Positions 1-6,465 of a stretch of DNA of 7,532 bases are shown one piece after another. The stretch covers positions 1-7,532 of the forward strand of contig DAOUUR010000104.1 of NCBI GenBank assembly GCA_030668045.1, given 5' to 3'. Source of the stretch: a bacterium (GTDB taxonomy: Bacteria > Zixibacteria > MSB-5A5 > GN15 > FEB-12). The notes below the pieces were generated by a model, which was not told where the DNA came from, searched no databases, and saw only the letters and a list, made by a program, of their open reading frames with translations. How positions within the stretch are numbered: the first letter of the stretch is position 1; each line of letters begins with the position of its first letter. The position numbers and the translations under genes are program-made.

Positions 1-308
1 CCTCGGGTATTGAAGGTCGACCGGCGTACCTGCTCGGCATCGGAGTAATTCCGCAATCCCGGGCTGGAGATACGCTGTATCCCCTTGACAACTGGTTCGT
101 CGTCGCGAGCGTACTGCAAATAGATACGAAGGATTCCCTGCTTGTTGTCCGGCAGTTCAATCACATCCTTGATGTACTTGTTCTCGATAAGGATGCGGAC
201 GATTTCCCGTTTCACGTTAGAGGCGGGGATATCAACGGCATTCTTTTTTGCTTTGTAGCCATTCCGAATCCTGGTCAACAGGTCGGCAATGGGATCGGTC
301 ATACTCAT
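1..308 (-). CDS. rpsH: 30S ribosomal protein S8 (uS8), N-terminal part (partial)
   Basis: uS8 is a primary 16S rRNA binder (helix 21) and, in enteric bacteria, the translational repressor of the spc operon. The first 102 codons are present; the C-terminus lies beyond the left edge. It starts MSMTDPIADLLTRIRNGYKAKK, followed by VDIPASNVKREIVRIL, NKQGILRIYLQYA and VVKGIQRISSPGLRNY, in family order. The last visible residues, around VRRSTFNTRG, correspond to the PRVLNGLG region of other S8 proteins and look rather divergent. I chose ATG 308, with GGAG nine nucleotides upstream; ATG 302 is possible. The S8 C-terminal RNA-binding motif is not in the window. Confidence 0.95.
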   Translation of the reverse strand, partial: MSMTDPIADLLTRIRNGYKAKKNAVDIPASNVKREIVRILIENKYIKDVIELPDNKQGILRIYLQYARDDEPVVKGIQRISSPGLRNYSDAEQVRRSTFNTR

Positions 309-343
309 ATATTACTACTCCAAAAAGCTGTTGTTCTATACTC

Positions 344-529
344 TTACCAACTGGACTTGACGACTCCTGGGAGATCGCCAGCCAGAGCCATATCTCTAAA
401 ACAGATACGACACAGCCCGAAACGACGCATAAACGCGCGCGGGCGGCCGCACCGGCGACAGCGGCTATACTGGCGCACTTTGAATTTCGGCTTACGTTGT
501 TGCTTTTGTATCAAACACGTTTTTGCCAT
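344..529 (-). CDS. rpsN: 30S ribosomal protein S14, zinc-binding type (uS14)
   Basis: uS14 sits in the 30S head near S3 and S10. This is the short zinc form, 61 residues, also called rpsZ in some annotations. Four cysteines at residues 24, 27, 40 and 43 form the zinc ribbon (CRRC and CRIC). The [15 protein letters not shown] start and the PGVVKSSW end are typical; the family normally ends exactly at this tryptophan. That makes the following TAA a true stop. An AGGTGA ribosome site overlaps the rplE stop, suggesting coupling. rpsH follows after 35 nt. Confidence 0.97.
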   Translation of the reverse strand: MAKTCLIQKQQRKPKFKVRQYSRCRRCGRPRAFMRRFGLCRICFRDMALAGDLPGVVKSSW

Positions 530-532
530 CAG

Positions 533-538
533 TCACCT
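533..538 (-). promoter_or_regulatory. rpsN Shine-Dalgarno overlapping the rplE stop
   Basis: AGGTGA lies just before the rpsN ATG and shares bases with the final TAG of rplE. A ribosome ending L5 is placed to start S14. If ribosomes really stopped at the internal rplE TAA, this coupling would be weakened. Confidence 0.75.
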
Positions 539-1076
539 ACTTTCGAAACGGCATCCCCATCGACGTAAGAAGCTGCCGGGCCTCGTCATCAGTCCGAGCA
601 GTTGTCGTAATGGTGATGTTCATTCCGCGAATCTTGTCGATTTAATCGTATTCTATCTCAGGGAAAATAATTTGCTCGGGCAATCCCAAATTGTAATTGC
701 CACGACCGTCAAATCCCTTTGGGCTAATACCGCGAAAGTCACGAATCCGCGGCATGGCGATGTTGATCAGCCGGTCGAGGAATTCGTACATAACACCGCG
801 GCGCAATGTCGTCATACAACCAATAGGTGTACCCTCGCGCAACTTGAAATTGGAGATGCTTTTTCTGGCGCGGGTGATACGAGGTTTTCTACCGGTAATT
901 TTCTGGAGATCACCGACCGCCGCTTCCAGCGACTTCGGTGTCTGGGTAGCTTCGCCGACCCCAATATTGATAGTAACCTTCTCGATCTGAGGGACCTGCA
1001 TGATAGAGGAGTACTTATTCTCCTTCATCAGCTTGGGGACGATCTGCTCGGTATATATTTCTTTCAGTCTGGCCAT
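537..1076 (-). CDS. rplE: 50S ribosomal protein L5 (uL5), interrupted by in-frame TAA
   Basis: uL5 binds 5S rRNA in the central protuberance and touches P-site tRNA. From ATG 1076 the frame has 179 codons, the length of E. coli L5, but codon 145 (642-644) is TAA. Upstream is intact L5: [16 protein letters not shown], then TINIGVGEA, the [12 protein letters not shown] loop, and [18 protein letters not shown]. Downstream the same frame continues with [20 protein letters not shown] and ends [11 protein letters not shown], then TAG. In E. coli and B. subtilis the residue here is lysine (YDKV), so AAA is the most likely ancestor; CAA or GAA also differ by one base. Truncation would remove the last 35 codons, including conserved C-terminal secondary structure, which should abolish function. 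An in-frame TTG at 1082 is an alternative start. The final TAG overlaps the rpsN ribosome site. Confidence 0.94.
642..644 (-). other. In-frame TAA inside rplE (codon 145)
   Basis: The codon falls between GAT (Asp144) and ATC (Ile146) of the L5 frame. Both flanks match L5 in one unbroken frame, so it is a point nonsense codon. The local sequence is a small palindrome, CGATT and AATCG about one central base. A very short four-pair stem, ATTC with GAAT, starts nine nucleotides later; it is too short to weigh much. Confidence 0.95.
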
Positions 1077-1088
1077 AACCAACTACCC

Positions 1089-1406
1089 TTATATCTCCTC
1101 TCCGGTCTTGCGGCAAACACGGACTCGCTTCTTCTTGTTGCCCTCGGTAATGACCCGGGAGGCTACCTTGGTAGGACCCGACAGCGAGGAGCTGTATATA
1201 GCGACATTACTAAGATGAATGGGTTGCTCCATTGAGACAATCCCGCCTTTGGGTTGTTTCTGGGTCGGACGCTGGTGCTTGTTTCTCATATTGATACCTT
1301 CGATCACCAGCGATTTCTTACCAACATCGACGCTAAGTACCTTGCCGGTTTTGCCTTTGTCGGCCCCGGTGCGGACGAAAACGGTATCTCCTTTTTTGAT
1401 ACGCAT
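1089..1406 (-). CDS. rplX: 50S ribosomal protein L24 (uL24)
   Basis: uL24 is an assembly initiator of the 50S subunit and sits near the tunnel exit. The 105-residue product has the N-terminal KOW motif (MRIKKGDTVFVRTGADKGKTGKV), then GINMRNKHQRPTQKQPKGGIVSMEQPIHLSNV, the C-terminal TKVASRVITEGNKKKRVRVCRKTGEEI, all in family order. It starts 14 nt after rplN with GAGGT as ribosome site. It ends at TAA, with TAG two codons on in the same frame. rplE begins 12 nt downstream. Confidence 0.97.
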   Translation of the reverse strand: MRIKKGDTVFVRTGADKGKTGKVLSVDVGKKSLVIEGINMRNKHQRPTQKQPKGGIVSMEQPIHLSNVAIYSSSLSGPTKVASRVITEGNKKKRVRVCRKTGEEI

Positions 1407-1420
1407 ACTAGTCTAACCTC

Positions 1421-1786
1421 TCAAAGCACTTCGGGAGCGAGTGAAAGTATTTTCATGAACTGCTTCTCGCGCAGTTCCCTGGCCACCGGACCAAAGATAC
1501 GAGTACCGCGTGGCTCTTTCTGATCATTAATGATGACTGCCGCGTTGTCCGAGAACCGGATCAGTGACCCGTCCTTGCGTCGCAACGGAGCCTTAGTCCG
1601 CACGACAACCGCCTTGCAGACTTCCGATTTCTTCACAGTACCACCAGGGATGGCCTCTTTGACCGTCACCACGATAATATCGCCGACCTCGGCTGACTTC
1701 TTTCGGCCACCGAGGATACGAAAGCACATAGCTTTTTTTGCTCCCGAGTTATCGGCTACCGCAAGCATTGTAAATTCCTGAATCAT
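1421..1786 (-). CDS. rplN: 50S ribosomal protein L14 (uL14)
   Basis: uL14 is a beta-barrel protein on the 50S interface, contacting 16S rRNA in bridge B8 and serving as the binding site for the silencing factor RsfS. The 121-residue protein is full length. Family blocks in order: [76 protein letters not shown] and a final [12 protein letters not shown]. The ribosome site AGGTGA precedes the ATG. The stop is TGA. In E. coli the spc operon begins with this gene; here no convincing promoter was found in the 48-nt gap upstream, so it is likely read through from the S10 genes. Confidence 0.97.
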   Translation of the reverse strand: MIQEFTMLAVADNSGAKKAMCFRILGGRKKSAEVGDIIVVTVKEAIPGGTVKKSEVCKAVVVRTKAPLRRKDGSLIRFSDNAAVIINDQKEPRGTRIFGPVARELREKQFMKILSLAPEVL

Positions 1787-1834
1787 CTATCTATCACCTG
1801 CTCAGTAAAAACAACAGTGTCGTCTTCGTTCCGT

Positions 1835-2101
1835 CTATTTGGCCCGTTCCACAATATCAACCAACCGCCAGCATTTTGACTTGGAGATCGGCCTGGTCTC
1901 CATGACTCGGACAACATCGCCCATTTTGGCATCATTGACGGCGTCGTGCGCATGCAGCTTGGAAGAGCTTTTGATAACTTTATCATAGAGCGGATGCCGC
2001 ATAGTGCGATCAACCCGTACGATGATAGTCTTGTCCATGCTGGTGGAGACAACTGTCCCCTGTCGAACTTTGCGCCGGTTTCTTTTTTCAGTATCAGTCA
2101 T
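1835..2101 (-). CDS. rpsQ: 30S ribosomal protein S17 (uS17)
   Basis: uS17 is a primary 16S rRNA-binding protein with an OB fold, acting early in 30S assembly. The 88-residue product has the expected RRKVRQGTVVSTSMDKTIIVRVDR start, the HPLYDKVIKSSSKLHAHD loop and MGDVVRVMETRPISKSKCWRLVDIVERA at the end. It starts 10 nt after rpmC and ends TAG. The 48 nt before rplN are the longest gap in the window. Confidence 0.96.
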   Translation of the reverse strand: MTDTEKRNRRKVRQGTVVSTSMDKTIIVRVDRTMRHPLYDKVIKSSSKLHAHDAVNDAKMGDVVRVMETRPISKSKCWRLVDIVERAK

Positions 2102-2111
2102 CTACGGCACC

Positions 2112-2396
2112 TTATTCCTTTTTATCCTTGCTGGGCTTCCGCTCTTTTTTCTTCGAATCGGCACTCGGCAAAATTGACGTCGTGCGATCAGCCAGCTTTC
2201 TAATCTTGAGTTCATCTTCTTTCAAGATAGTCACAATACTGGCGATCTCCCGACGGATATGCCTCAAGCGAAGCGGATTATCCAGAGCTTTCAGCGATTT
2301 TCTCATATTGAGGTTAAAACGCTCATCGAGCAGTTCATTCTTCTTCTGAACAAGCTCTTCCCGGGTCATTTCTCTAAGTTGCTGTGTCTTCGGCAT
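2112..2396 (-). CDS. rpmC: 50S ribosomal protein L29 (uL29), extended C-terminus
   Basis: uL29 is a small two-helix protein beside L23 at the polypeptide exit. Residues 5-70 match the family: LREMTREELVQKKNELLDERFNLNMRK, then the helix with NPLRLRHIRREIASIVTILKE (both as landmarks). L29 usually has about 60-70 residues. This one has 94, with an added tail of about 25 ending in the lysine-rich SKKKERKPSKDKKE. The stop is TAA; a second stop, TGA, lies in frame six codons later and overlaps the rpsQ start. rplP is two nucleotides upstream. Identity is secure; the tail's role is unknown. Confidence 0.95.
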   Translation of the reverse strand: MPKTQQLREMTREELVQKKNELLDERFNLNMRKSLKALDNPLRLRHIRREIASIVTILKEDELKIRKLADRTTSILPSADSKKKERKPSKDKKE

Positions 2397-2398
2397 AA

Positions 2399-2821
2399 TC
2401 AGGCTCCCGACGTTTCTTCACGGGTTACGAACTTGGTTCTCACCGGCAGCTTGTTGGCAGCCAGGCGCAGCGCTTCTTTGGCCTGCGCTTGCGTGACACC
2501 TTCGATCTCGAAGAGTACACGGCCGGGCTTGATGACAGCTACCCAATACTCGGGAGCGCCCTTTCCTTTACCCATGCGAGTTTCCGCCGGTTTCTTGGTG
2601 ACCGGTTTGTCAGGAAAAATGCGAATCCACACTTTGCCACCACGCTTGATATAACGAGTCATTGCCACACGGGCTGCTTCTATTTGCCGGTTAGTCATCC
2701 AGCATGGTTCCAAAGCTTTCAAACCAAATTCACCAAAATCGACAGCAAATCCACCCTTAGCTTTGCCGCGCATACGGCCTCGCTGCTGTTTGCGAAATTT
2801 GGTTTTCTTGGGCATCAACAT
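2399..2821 (-). CDS. rplP: 50S ribosomal protein L16 (uL16)
   Basis: uL16 contacts A- and P-site tRNA elbows and is a late 50S assembly protein. The 140-residue protein is full length. It starts [21 protein letters not shown], a common bacterial form, has [25 protein letters not shown] around residues 65-90, with the conserved arginine of the RMGKGKG loop (a hydroxylation site in E. coli), and ends with the [17 protein letters not shown] helix. The ATG at 2821 has GGAG 9 nt upstream; the ATG two codons later is a poorer fit. Only two nucleotides separate its TGA stop from the rpmC start, so the two are probably coupled. Confidence 0.97.
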   Translation of the reverse strand: MLMPKKTKFRKQQRGRMRGKAKGGFAVDFGEFGLKALEPCWMTNRQIEAARVAMTRYIKRGGKVWIRIFPDKPVTKKPAETRMGKGKGAPEYWVAVIKPGRVLFEIEGVTQAQAKEALRLAANKLPVRTKFVTREETSGA

Positions 2822-2837
2822 TTTCTATATCTCCAGA

Positions 2838-3737
2838 TCACTTGGTATTATCAGATTTCTTTTTGCCACCGTCATCTGACGGGGGCTTCGTTGCTGGTCT
2901 CGGCTTGGTCTCGCCTGAAGGTTTGGCTGCCGCCGCATCGGGTCTCCGTCCTCTCGGTGCGTGTTCACCCTGACCACCGGTTGCCGGACGACGGACTCTT
3001 CCGCGCGGACGCTGGCGACCTTTTTCGCCACGTCTCGGACGTTTTGGTCCAGCAGCTGCCTCAGGAATATCAGTCTTCTTCTCTTCTTCACCCTTGAAGA
3101 ATTGGGCACGGTCGAGAATTTCTCCTTTGCAGATCCAGACTTTGACGCCAATACAACCATAGGTCGTACTAGCGGTGGAAACTGCATAGTCGATATCAGC
3201 CCGCAACGTATGAAGCGGCACGCGGCCAGCCCGGTACTTCTCGGAGCGAGCGATTTCCGCACCACCCAAACGTCCACCACACTGCACCTTGATACCGACC
3301 GCACCCATTTTCATAGTAGCGGCAACGGCTTTCTTCATGGCGCGGCGGAACGAGATACGTCCCTCCAACTGGCGAGCAATGGAGTCGGCAACCAACTTGG
3401 CTGCAAGCTCAGGACGCCGAACTTCCACGATATTGAGCATAATATCTTTTTGGGTCAGAAGCTGCAGCTCTTCACGGAGCTTGTCCACCTCGGCTCCTTT
3501 GCGACCGATTACAATACCCGGTCGGGCCGTGTGGATATCGACGGTGACTCTCTTCGAAGCGCGGGAGATGTTAACTTCGGCAATGCCGGCGTTATCAAGC
3601 CGCCTCGTGATATACTTCTTCACCATCATATCTTCGATTACCAGATCGGCAAATTTTCTGTCGCTGGCGAACCAACGGCTATTCCATGTCTTTATGACAC
3701 CGAGCCTGAAACCTACTGGATGAGTCTTCTGTCCCAA
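2838..3737 (-). CDS. rpsC: 30S ribosomal protein S3 (uS3), TTG start, extended RG/RP-rich tail
   Basis: uS3 sits at the mRNA entry channel of the 30S head and contributes to helicase activity. The protein is 299 residues from a TTG start. That start gives [17 protein letters not shown], the universal N-terminus, and has AAGGAG six nucleotides upstream; the longer frame from GTG 3815 would overlap rplV and adds non-family sequence. The KH domain is visible around residues 40-110, with the [10 protein letters not shown] segment (IVIGRKG motif). The S3 C-terminal domain runs to [13 protein letters not shown] near residue 210. The remaining roughly 89 residues are a low-complexity tail rich in Arg, Pro, Gly and Lys; E. 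coli S3 is 233 residues, so this one is about 65 longer. The stop is TGA, 16 nt before rplP. Confidence 0.96.
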   Translation of the reverse strand: MGQKTHPVGFRLGVIKTWNSRWFASDRKFADLVIEDMMVKKYITRRLDNAGIAEVNISRASKRVTVDIHTARPGIVIGRKGAEVDKLREELQLLTQKDIMLNIVEVRRPELAAKLVADSIARQLEGRISFRRAMKKAVAATMKMGAVGIKVQCGGRLGGAEIARSEKYRAGRVPLHTLRADIDYAVSTASTTYGCIGVKVWICKGEILDRAQFFKGEEEKKTDIPEAAAGPKRPRRGEKGRQRPRGRVRRPATGGQGEHAPRGRRPDAAAAKPSGETKPRPATKPPSDDGGKKKSDNTK

Positions 3738-3743
3738 ACTTAT

Positions 3744-3749
3744 CTCCTT
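3744..3749 (-). promoter_or_regulatory. Shine-Dalgarno site that decides the rpsC TTG start
   Basis: AAGGAG lies six nucleotides before TTG 3737 in the 34-nt gap after rplV. This spacing, together with the canonical GQKTHPVG N-terminus, supports the TTG start over the upstream in-frame GTG. Confidence 0.85.
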
Positions 3750-3771
3750 ACGGTCAATATCTTGGTAATCC

Positions 3772-4365
3772 TCAACGATCACCCCGACGCTGCTGAGTAG
3801 TGGTCTTCTTGACACCTACGTTGCGTCCAGCGGATGATTTTGAGGATGTTTTTTTCGTCTTCTGTTTAGTCACGCTCCCTATTGGGGAGGAGGTTTTCTT
3901 GCTACTCTTTGAAGAGGCGGCTTCGGTTGTATCCTGAGCCTTGGCAGCGGTCTCCTCGGAGCTTTCATCTTTTTTCTTACGTGACCTTCCGGCCGCCTTC
4001 TTGGTCTCTACCGCTTCGGCCTCACCTTCAAGCAGCACTGTCAAGTGACAGAATCGCTTCTTGTAGCGGAAGACACGGCCCATCGACTGAAACCTGATCC
4101 TCTTGTGCGTCGGGGCGGCATCAACAATGATATTGCTGACAATCAGGTCTTACGGCTTGAGGTTATCTGTCCCCTCCACCGACAAAGCGTTCGCCGCCGC
4201 AGACTTCAGTGTCTTGGCGATATGATGGGCAGCAATCTTGGGCGTGAAATTGAGGATATTGAGAGCCTTCTCAACCGGCATCCCTTTGACCACATCAGCC
4301 ACCAACCTCATTTTCCGAGGCGGAATACTGACATATTTGAGTCGTGCATTAGCTTTCACCAACAT
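3772..4365 (-). CDS. rplV: 50S ribosomal protein L22 (uL22), interrupted by in-frame TAA, with long tail
   Basis: uL22 binds 23S rRNA; its long beta-hairpin lines the exit tunnel and its body surrounds the exit port. The frame has 197 codons, but codon 72 (4150-4152) is TAA. Before it, residues 1-71 are typical L22: [42 protein letters not shown]. After it the same frame resumes without a shift: [38 protein letters not shown], which is the tunnel hairpin and last strand. Most L22 proteins have proline followed by an acidic residue here, so the lost codon was probably GAA or a close relative. Core L22 ends near residue 115. About 80 further residues rich in Lys, Ser, Thr, Ala and Glu form a probably disordered tail. 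Stopping at codon 72 would remove the tunnel hairpin, which should be lethal. Base error, readthrough and true damage cannot be told apart here. Confidence 0.93.
4120..4140 (-). other. Potential RNA hairpin 9 nt after the rplV internal stop
   Basis: On the coding strand, GTCAGCAAT and ATTGTTGAT can pair over nine positions (two of them G-U) around a three-base ATC loop. The stem begins nine nucleotides after the internal TAA. Hairpins at this spacing can promote recoding in known systems, but the stem is AU-rich, was noticed after the fact, and overlaps codons for a conserved protein segment, so it may be chance. Confidence 0.35.
4150..4152 (-). other. In-frame TAA inside rplV (codon 72)
   Basis: The codon sits between CCG (Pro71) and GAC (Asp73) of the L22 frame. 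Conserved L22 sequence lies on both sides in the same frame, so no insertion or deletion is needed to explain it. One base change at the first position would restore GAA, CAA or AAA. Confidence 0.95.
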
Positions 4366-4377
4366 GGCTTACCGTCC

Positions 4378-4668
4378 TCAACCTTTCAACTTTGTTGCTC
4401 GCTCAGCCAGCCTGCCACCATGACCCCGAAACGTTCGGGTCGGGGCAAACTCACCCAACTTATGGCCGACCATATTCTCAGTTAAATAAATGGGAATAAA
4501 CTTATTTCCCGTGTGGACCGCCAATGTATGCCCAACGAATTCCGGCAGAATGGTAGAACGGCGTGACCAGGTCTTAATGACCCTCTTCTCACCACTCTCA
4601 TTCAGAGCTGTGACCTTCTGGAGCAAATGATCATCGACAAATGGTCCTTTTTTCAGTGAACGCGGCAT
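4378..4668 (-). CDS. rpsS: 30S ribosomal protein S19 (uS19)
   Basis: uS19 is in the 30S head, pairs with S13 and contributes to intersubunit bridges near the A-site finger. The 96-residue protein shows the family signature: [14 protein letters not shown] at the start, [18 protein letters not shown] in the middle, and the [20 protein letters not shown] block near the end. A GGAG ribosome site lies about 10 nt upstream of the ATG. The gene ends TGA. The downstream rplV start is 12 nt away and its ribosome site overlaps this stop region. Confidence 0.97.
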   Translation of the reverse strand: MPRSLKKGPFVDDHLLQKVTALNESGEKRVIKTWSRRSTILPEFVGHTLAVHTGNKFIPIYLTENMVGHKLGEFAPTRTFRGHGGRLAERATKLKG

Positions 4669-4683
4669 ATTCTATGTTCTCCG

Positions 4684-5517
4684 TTACTTCTTCTTCGTTT
4701 TCCGTCGTTCGATTATATGAGCGGTCGATTTCCGCTTCTTCCGAGTCTTAAGACCCTTGGTAGCCTTACCCCACGGCGTACATGGGTGACGTCCACCAGA
4801 ACTGCGACCCTCACCACCACCCATCGGATGGTCAACCGGGTTCATTGCAACGCCGCGTACCGAAGGGCGACGTCCACGCCAACGCGAAGCGCCAGCCTTA
4901 CCCCACACAAGGTTCTTGTGGTCAACATTCGATATCTGTCCGATAGTCGCGAAACATTTTTCCGGCACAGTACGAACCTCACCGGAGGGCATCTTAAGAG
5001 CAACTTTGCCACCTTCGCGCGCCACTAACTGAGCAGCCGAACCAGCCGAACGTACCATCTGGCCGCCTTTGCCGGGACGAAGCTCAATATTGTGCACCGC
5101 AGTACCGAGAAGCATGTTGGCCATCGGCATAGCGTTCCCCGGACGGAACTCAGCAGTTTCTCCAGAGATCAGAACATCATCAACCTTCACATCCACCGGA
5201 GCCAGGATATAGCGCTTCTCACCATCTACATAATGCAGCAGTGCAATTCTAGCCGACCGGTTGGGATCATATTCTATTGATGCTACCCTTGCCGGGATAT
5301 TATGTTTGTTGCGCTTAAAATCGATCAGACGATAATGCCTCTTATGTCCACCACCGCGACAGTAGGCAGTAATCCGTCCTTTGTTGTTACGACCGCCACT
5401 CTTACTCAACGGCTCCAGCAACGATTTTTCCGGGACTGCCGAGGTTATCTCCTCGAAAGCGGGAACAGTTCGGAACCTCAGCGATGGAGTTACCGGTCGA
5501 AACTTTTTAACAGCCAT
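4684..5517 (-). CDS. rplB: 50S ribosomal protein L2 (uL2)
   Basis: uL2 is the highly conserved 50S core protein needed for subunit association and for a functional peptidyl transferase centre. The 277-residue product spans the whole family length. It starts [12 protein letters not shown], has the [20 protein letters not shown] block near residues 40-60, the [14 protein letters not shown] block near the middle, and the C-terminal [17 protein letters not shown] loop including the conserved histidine near the catalytic centre. It ends in a lysine- and arginine-rich tail finishing with KTKKK. The stop is TAA, with a TAG in the same frame four codons later. No damage is seen. rpsS follows after 15 nt. 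Confidence 0.98.
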   Translation of the reverse strand: MAVKKFRPVTPSLRFRTVPAFEEITSAVPEKSLLEPLSKSGGRNNKGRITAYCRGGGHKRHYRLIDFKRNKHNIPARVASIEYDPNRSARIALLHYVDGEKRYILAPVDVKVDDVLISGETAEFRPGNAMPMANMLLGTAVHNIELRPGKGGQMVRSAGSAAQLVAREGGKVALKMPSGEVRTVPEKCFATIGQISNVDHKNLVWGKAGASRWRGRRPSVRGVAMNPVDHPMGGGEGRSSGGRHPCTPWGKATKGLKTRKKRKSTAHIIERRKTKKK

Positions 5518-5540
5518 ATCAAATCACCAGCTTCAGGTTA

Positions 5541-5831
5541 CTAATTCTCAAAAACACTTATTACTTCGCCTTCTTTAAGTCGCACAACGGCTTTTTTCCA
5601 CGTCGGTGTTTTACCTTCGTTACGGCCCATTCGTTTCAGCTTGCCGGGCATAATCATAGTGCGTACCGTCGCAACTTTGACCTTAAAAGCCTCTTCCACA
5701 GCCTGCTTGATGACATACTTGTTGGCCGCCTTGGAGACCTCAAAAACATACTCGTTGTTTTCCTCGCGCAACTTCGTGGATCGTTCCGTCGAGATATGCG
5801 TCTTGATGATATGTCTCGGATCGGTTCTCAT
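5541..5831 (-). CDS. rplW: 50S ribosomal protein L23 (uL23)
   Basis: uL23 lies at the polypeptide exit and is the main docking site for trigger factor and the signal recognition particle. The 96-residue protein has the normal length, with the N-terminal helix region (THISTERSTKL), then EYVFEVSKAANKYVIKQAVEEAF, VKVATVRTMIMPGK, and the final WKKAVVRLKEGEVI strand. The ATG overlaps the rplD stop as ATGA and is preceded by a strong AGGAGGTG site inside the rplD coding region. The gene ends TAG followed directly by TAA, a tandem stop, 23 nt before rplB. Confidence 0.97.
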   Translation of the reverse strand: MRTDPRHIIKTHISTERSTKLREENNEYVFEVSKAANKYVIKQAVEEAFKVKVATVRTMIMPGKLKRMGRNEGKTPTWKKAVVRLKEGEVISVFEN

Positions 5832-6451
5832 GCGAACACCTCCTCGACCTTTTCAAGACCGGCCTTGGTTATGACCAGATAATCAGCGTTGAGCAGATCA
5901 TAGCCATTGATAAGGGAAGCCCTGCAAAATTGCACCTTCTCAAGATTGCGACTTGAGAGGACAGCATTCCGATTGGTACCTTCATCAAGCACGACACACT
6001 TGCGGCCTTCCAGCTCCAGCCTGGTCAACAGACCGGCAAAAGCTTTGGTCTTGATTTCCTCAAACTGAAGTCCGTCAAGGACCTTTATCCGCTCGGACCG
6101 AGCCTTGTCGGAGAAAATCGATTTCATCGCCAGCCGTTTCATCTTGCGAGGCATCTCGTAGCCATAAGAACGGGGGGACGGGCCAAAAATAGTACCACCT
6201 CCACGCCACAGCGGGGACCGAATGGTACCGGCTCTGGCACGACCGGTTCCTTTTTGGCGCCACGGTTTGCGACCGCCGCCACGAACATCTTTACGCGTCT
6301 TGGTACTGGCGTTGCCTTGACGCTGCCGGGCCAGATAGTTGGTTATGTACTGGTGGACCACTGCTTCGCGCGGATCAATATCAAATATCTCCGGCTTCAG
6401 GTCAACCGTACCAACTTCTTTTCCGTTCTGATCATATACTTTAGCATTCAT
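5828..6451 (-). CDS. rplD: 50S ribosomal protein L4 (uL4)
   Basis: uL4 is a 23S rRNA-binding protein whose extended loop lines the constriction of the exit tunnel. In some bacteria it also represses its own operon. The product is 207 residues from ATG 6451, with KVYDQNGKEVG at the start. The basic tunnel loop follows at about residues 45-90, containing DVRGGGRKPWRQKGTGRARAG and then SPLWRGGG (quoted here as landmarks). The globular C-terminal half ends VITKAGLEKVEEVFA. A GTG two codons upstream (6457) is a possible alternative start; the region between L3 and L4 has only a weak AGGATGG ribosome site. Its TGA stop overlaps the ATG of rplW by four bases (ATGA), implying translational coupling. 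Confidence 0.96.
   Translation of the reverse strand: MNAKVYDQNGKEVGTVDLKPEIFDIDPREAVVHQYITNYLARQRQGNASTKTRKDVRGGGRKPWRQKGTGRARAGTIRSPLWRGGGTIFGPSPRSYGYEMPRKMKRLAMKSIFSDKARSERIKVLDGLQFEEIKTKAFAGLLTRLELEGRKCVVLDEGTNRNAVLSSRNLEKVQFCRASLINGYDLLNADYLVITKAGLEKVEEVFA
5837..5844 (-). promoter_or_regulatory. Strong Shine-Dalgarno for rplW inside rplD
   Basis: AGGAGGTG ends five nucleotides before the rplW ATG, within the last codons of rplD. With the ATGA overlap this favours coupled translation of L4 and L23. Confidence 0.85.
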
Positions 6452-6465
6452 CGACACAATCCATC

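Noticed and set aside
1..40. Possible frameshift near the left edge in rpsH
   Set aside because: The last ten residues are divergent from typical S8, but neither alternative frame gives a better match, and too little sequence remains to judge.
357..1235. Long plus-strand open frame opposite rpsN, rplE and rplX
   Set aside because: It is antisense to three well-recognised ribosomal-protein genes and its translation resembles no family I know; it is a shadow of the minus-strand coding.
1787..1834. Possible promoter or terminator between rpsQ and rplN (S10/spc junction)
   Set aside because: A TTGTTT element and a T run are visible, but no well-spaced -10 box or stable hairpin accompanies them.
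2961..3800. Long plus-strand open frame opposite rpsC
   Set aside because: It is antisense to conserved S3 and the end of rplV, with no recognisable domain or convincing ribosome site.
3772..4083. The distal part of rplV as an independent gene starting at ATG 4083
   Set aside because: It is in the same frame as the upstream L22 part, starts in the middle of the conserved L22 hairpin, and has only a weak AGG upstream. It is better read as the end of the interrupted rplV.
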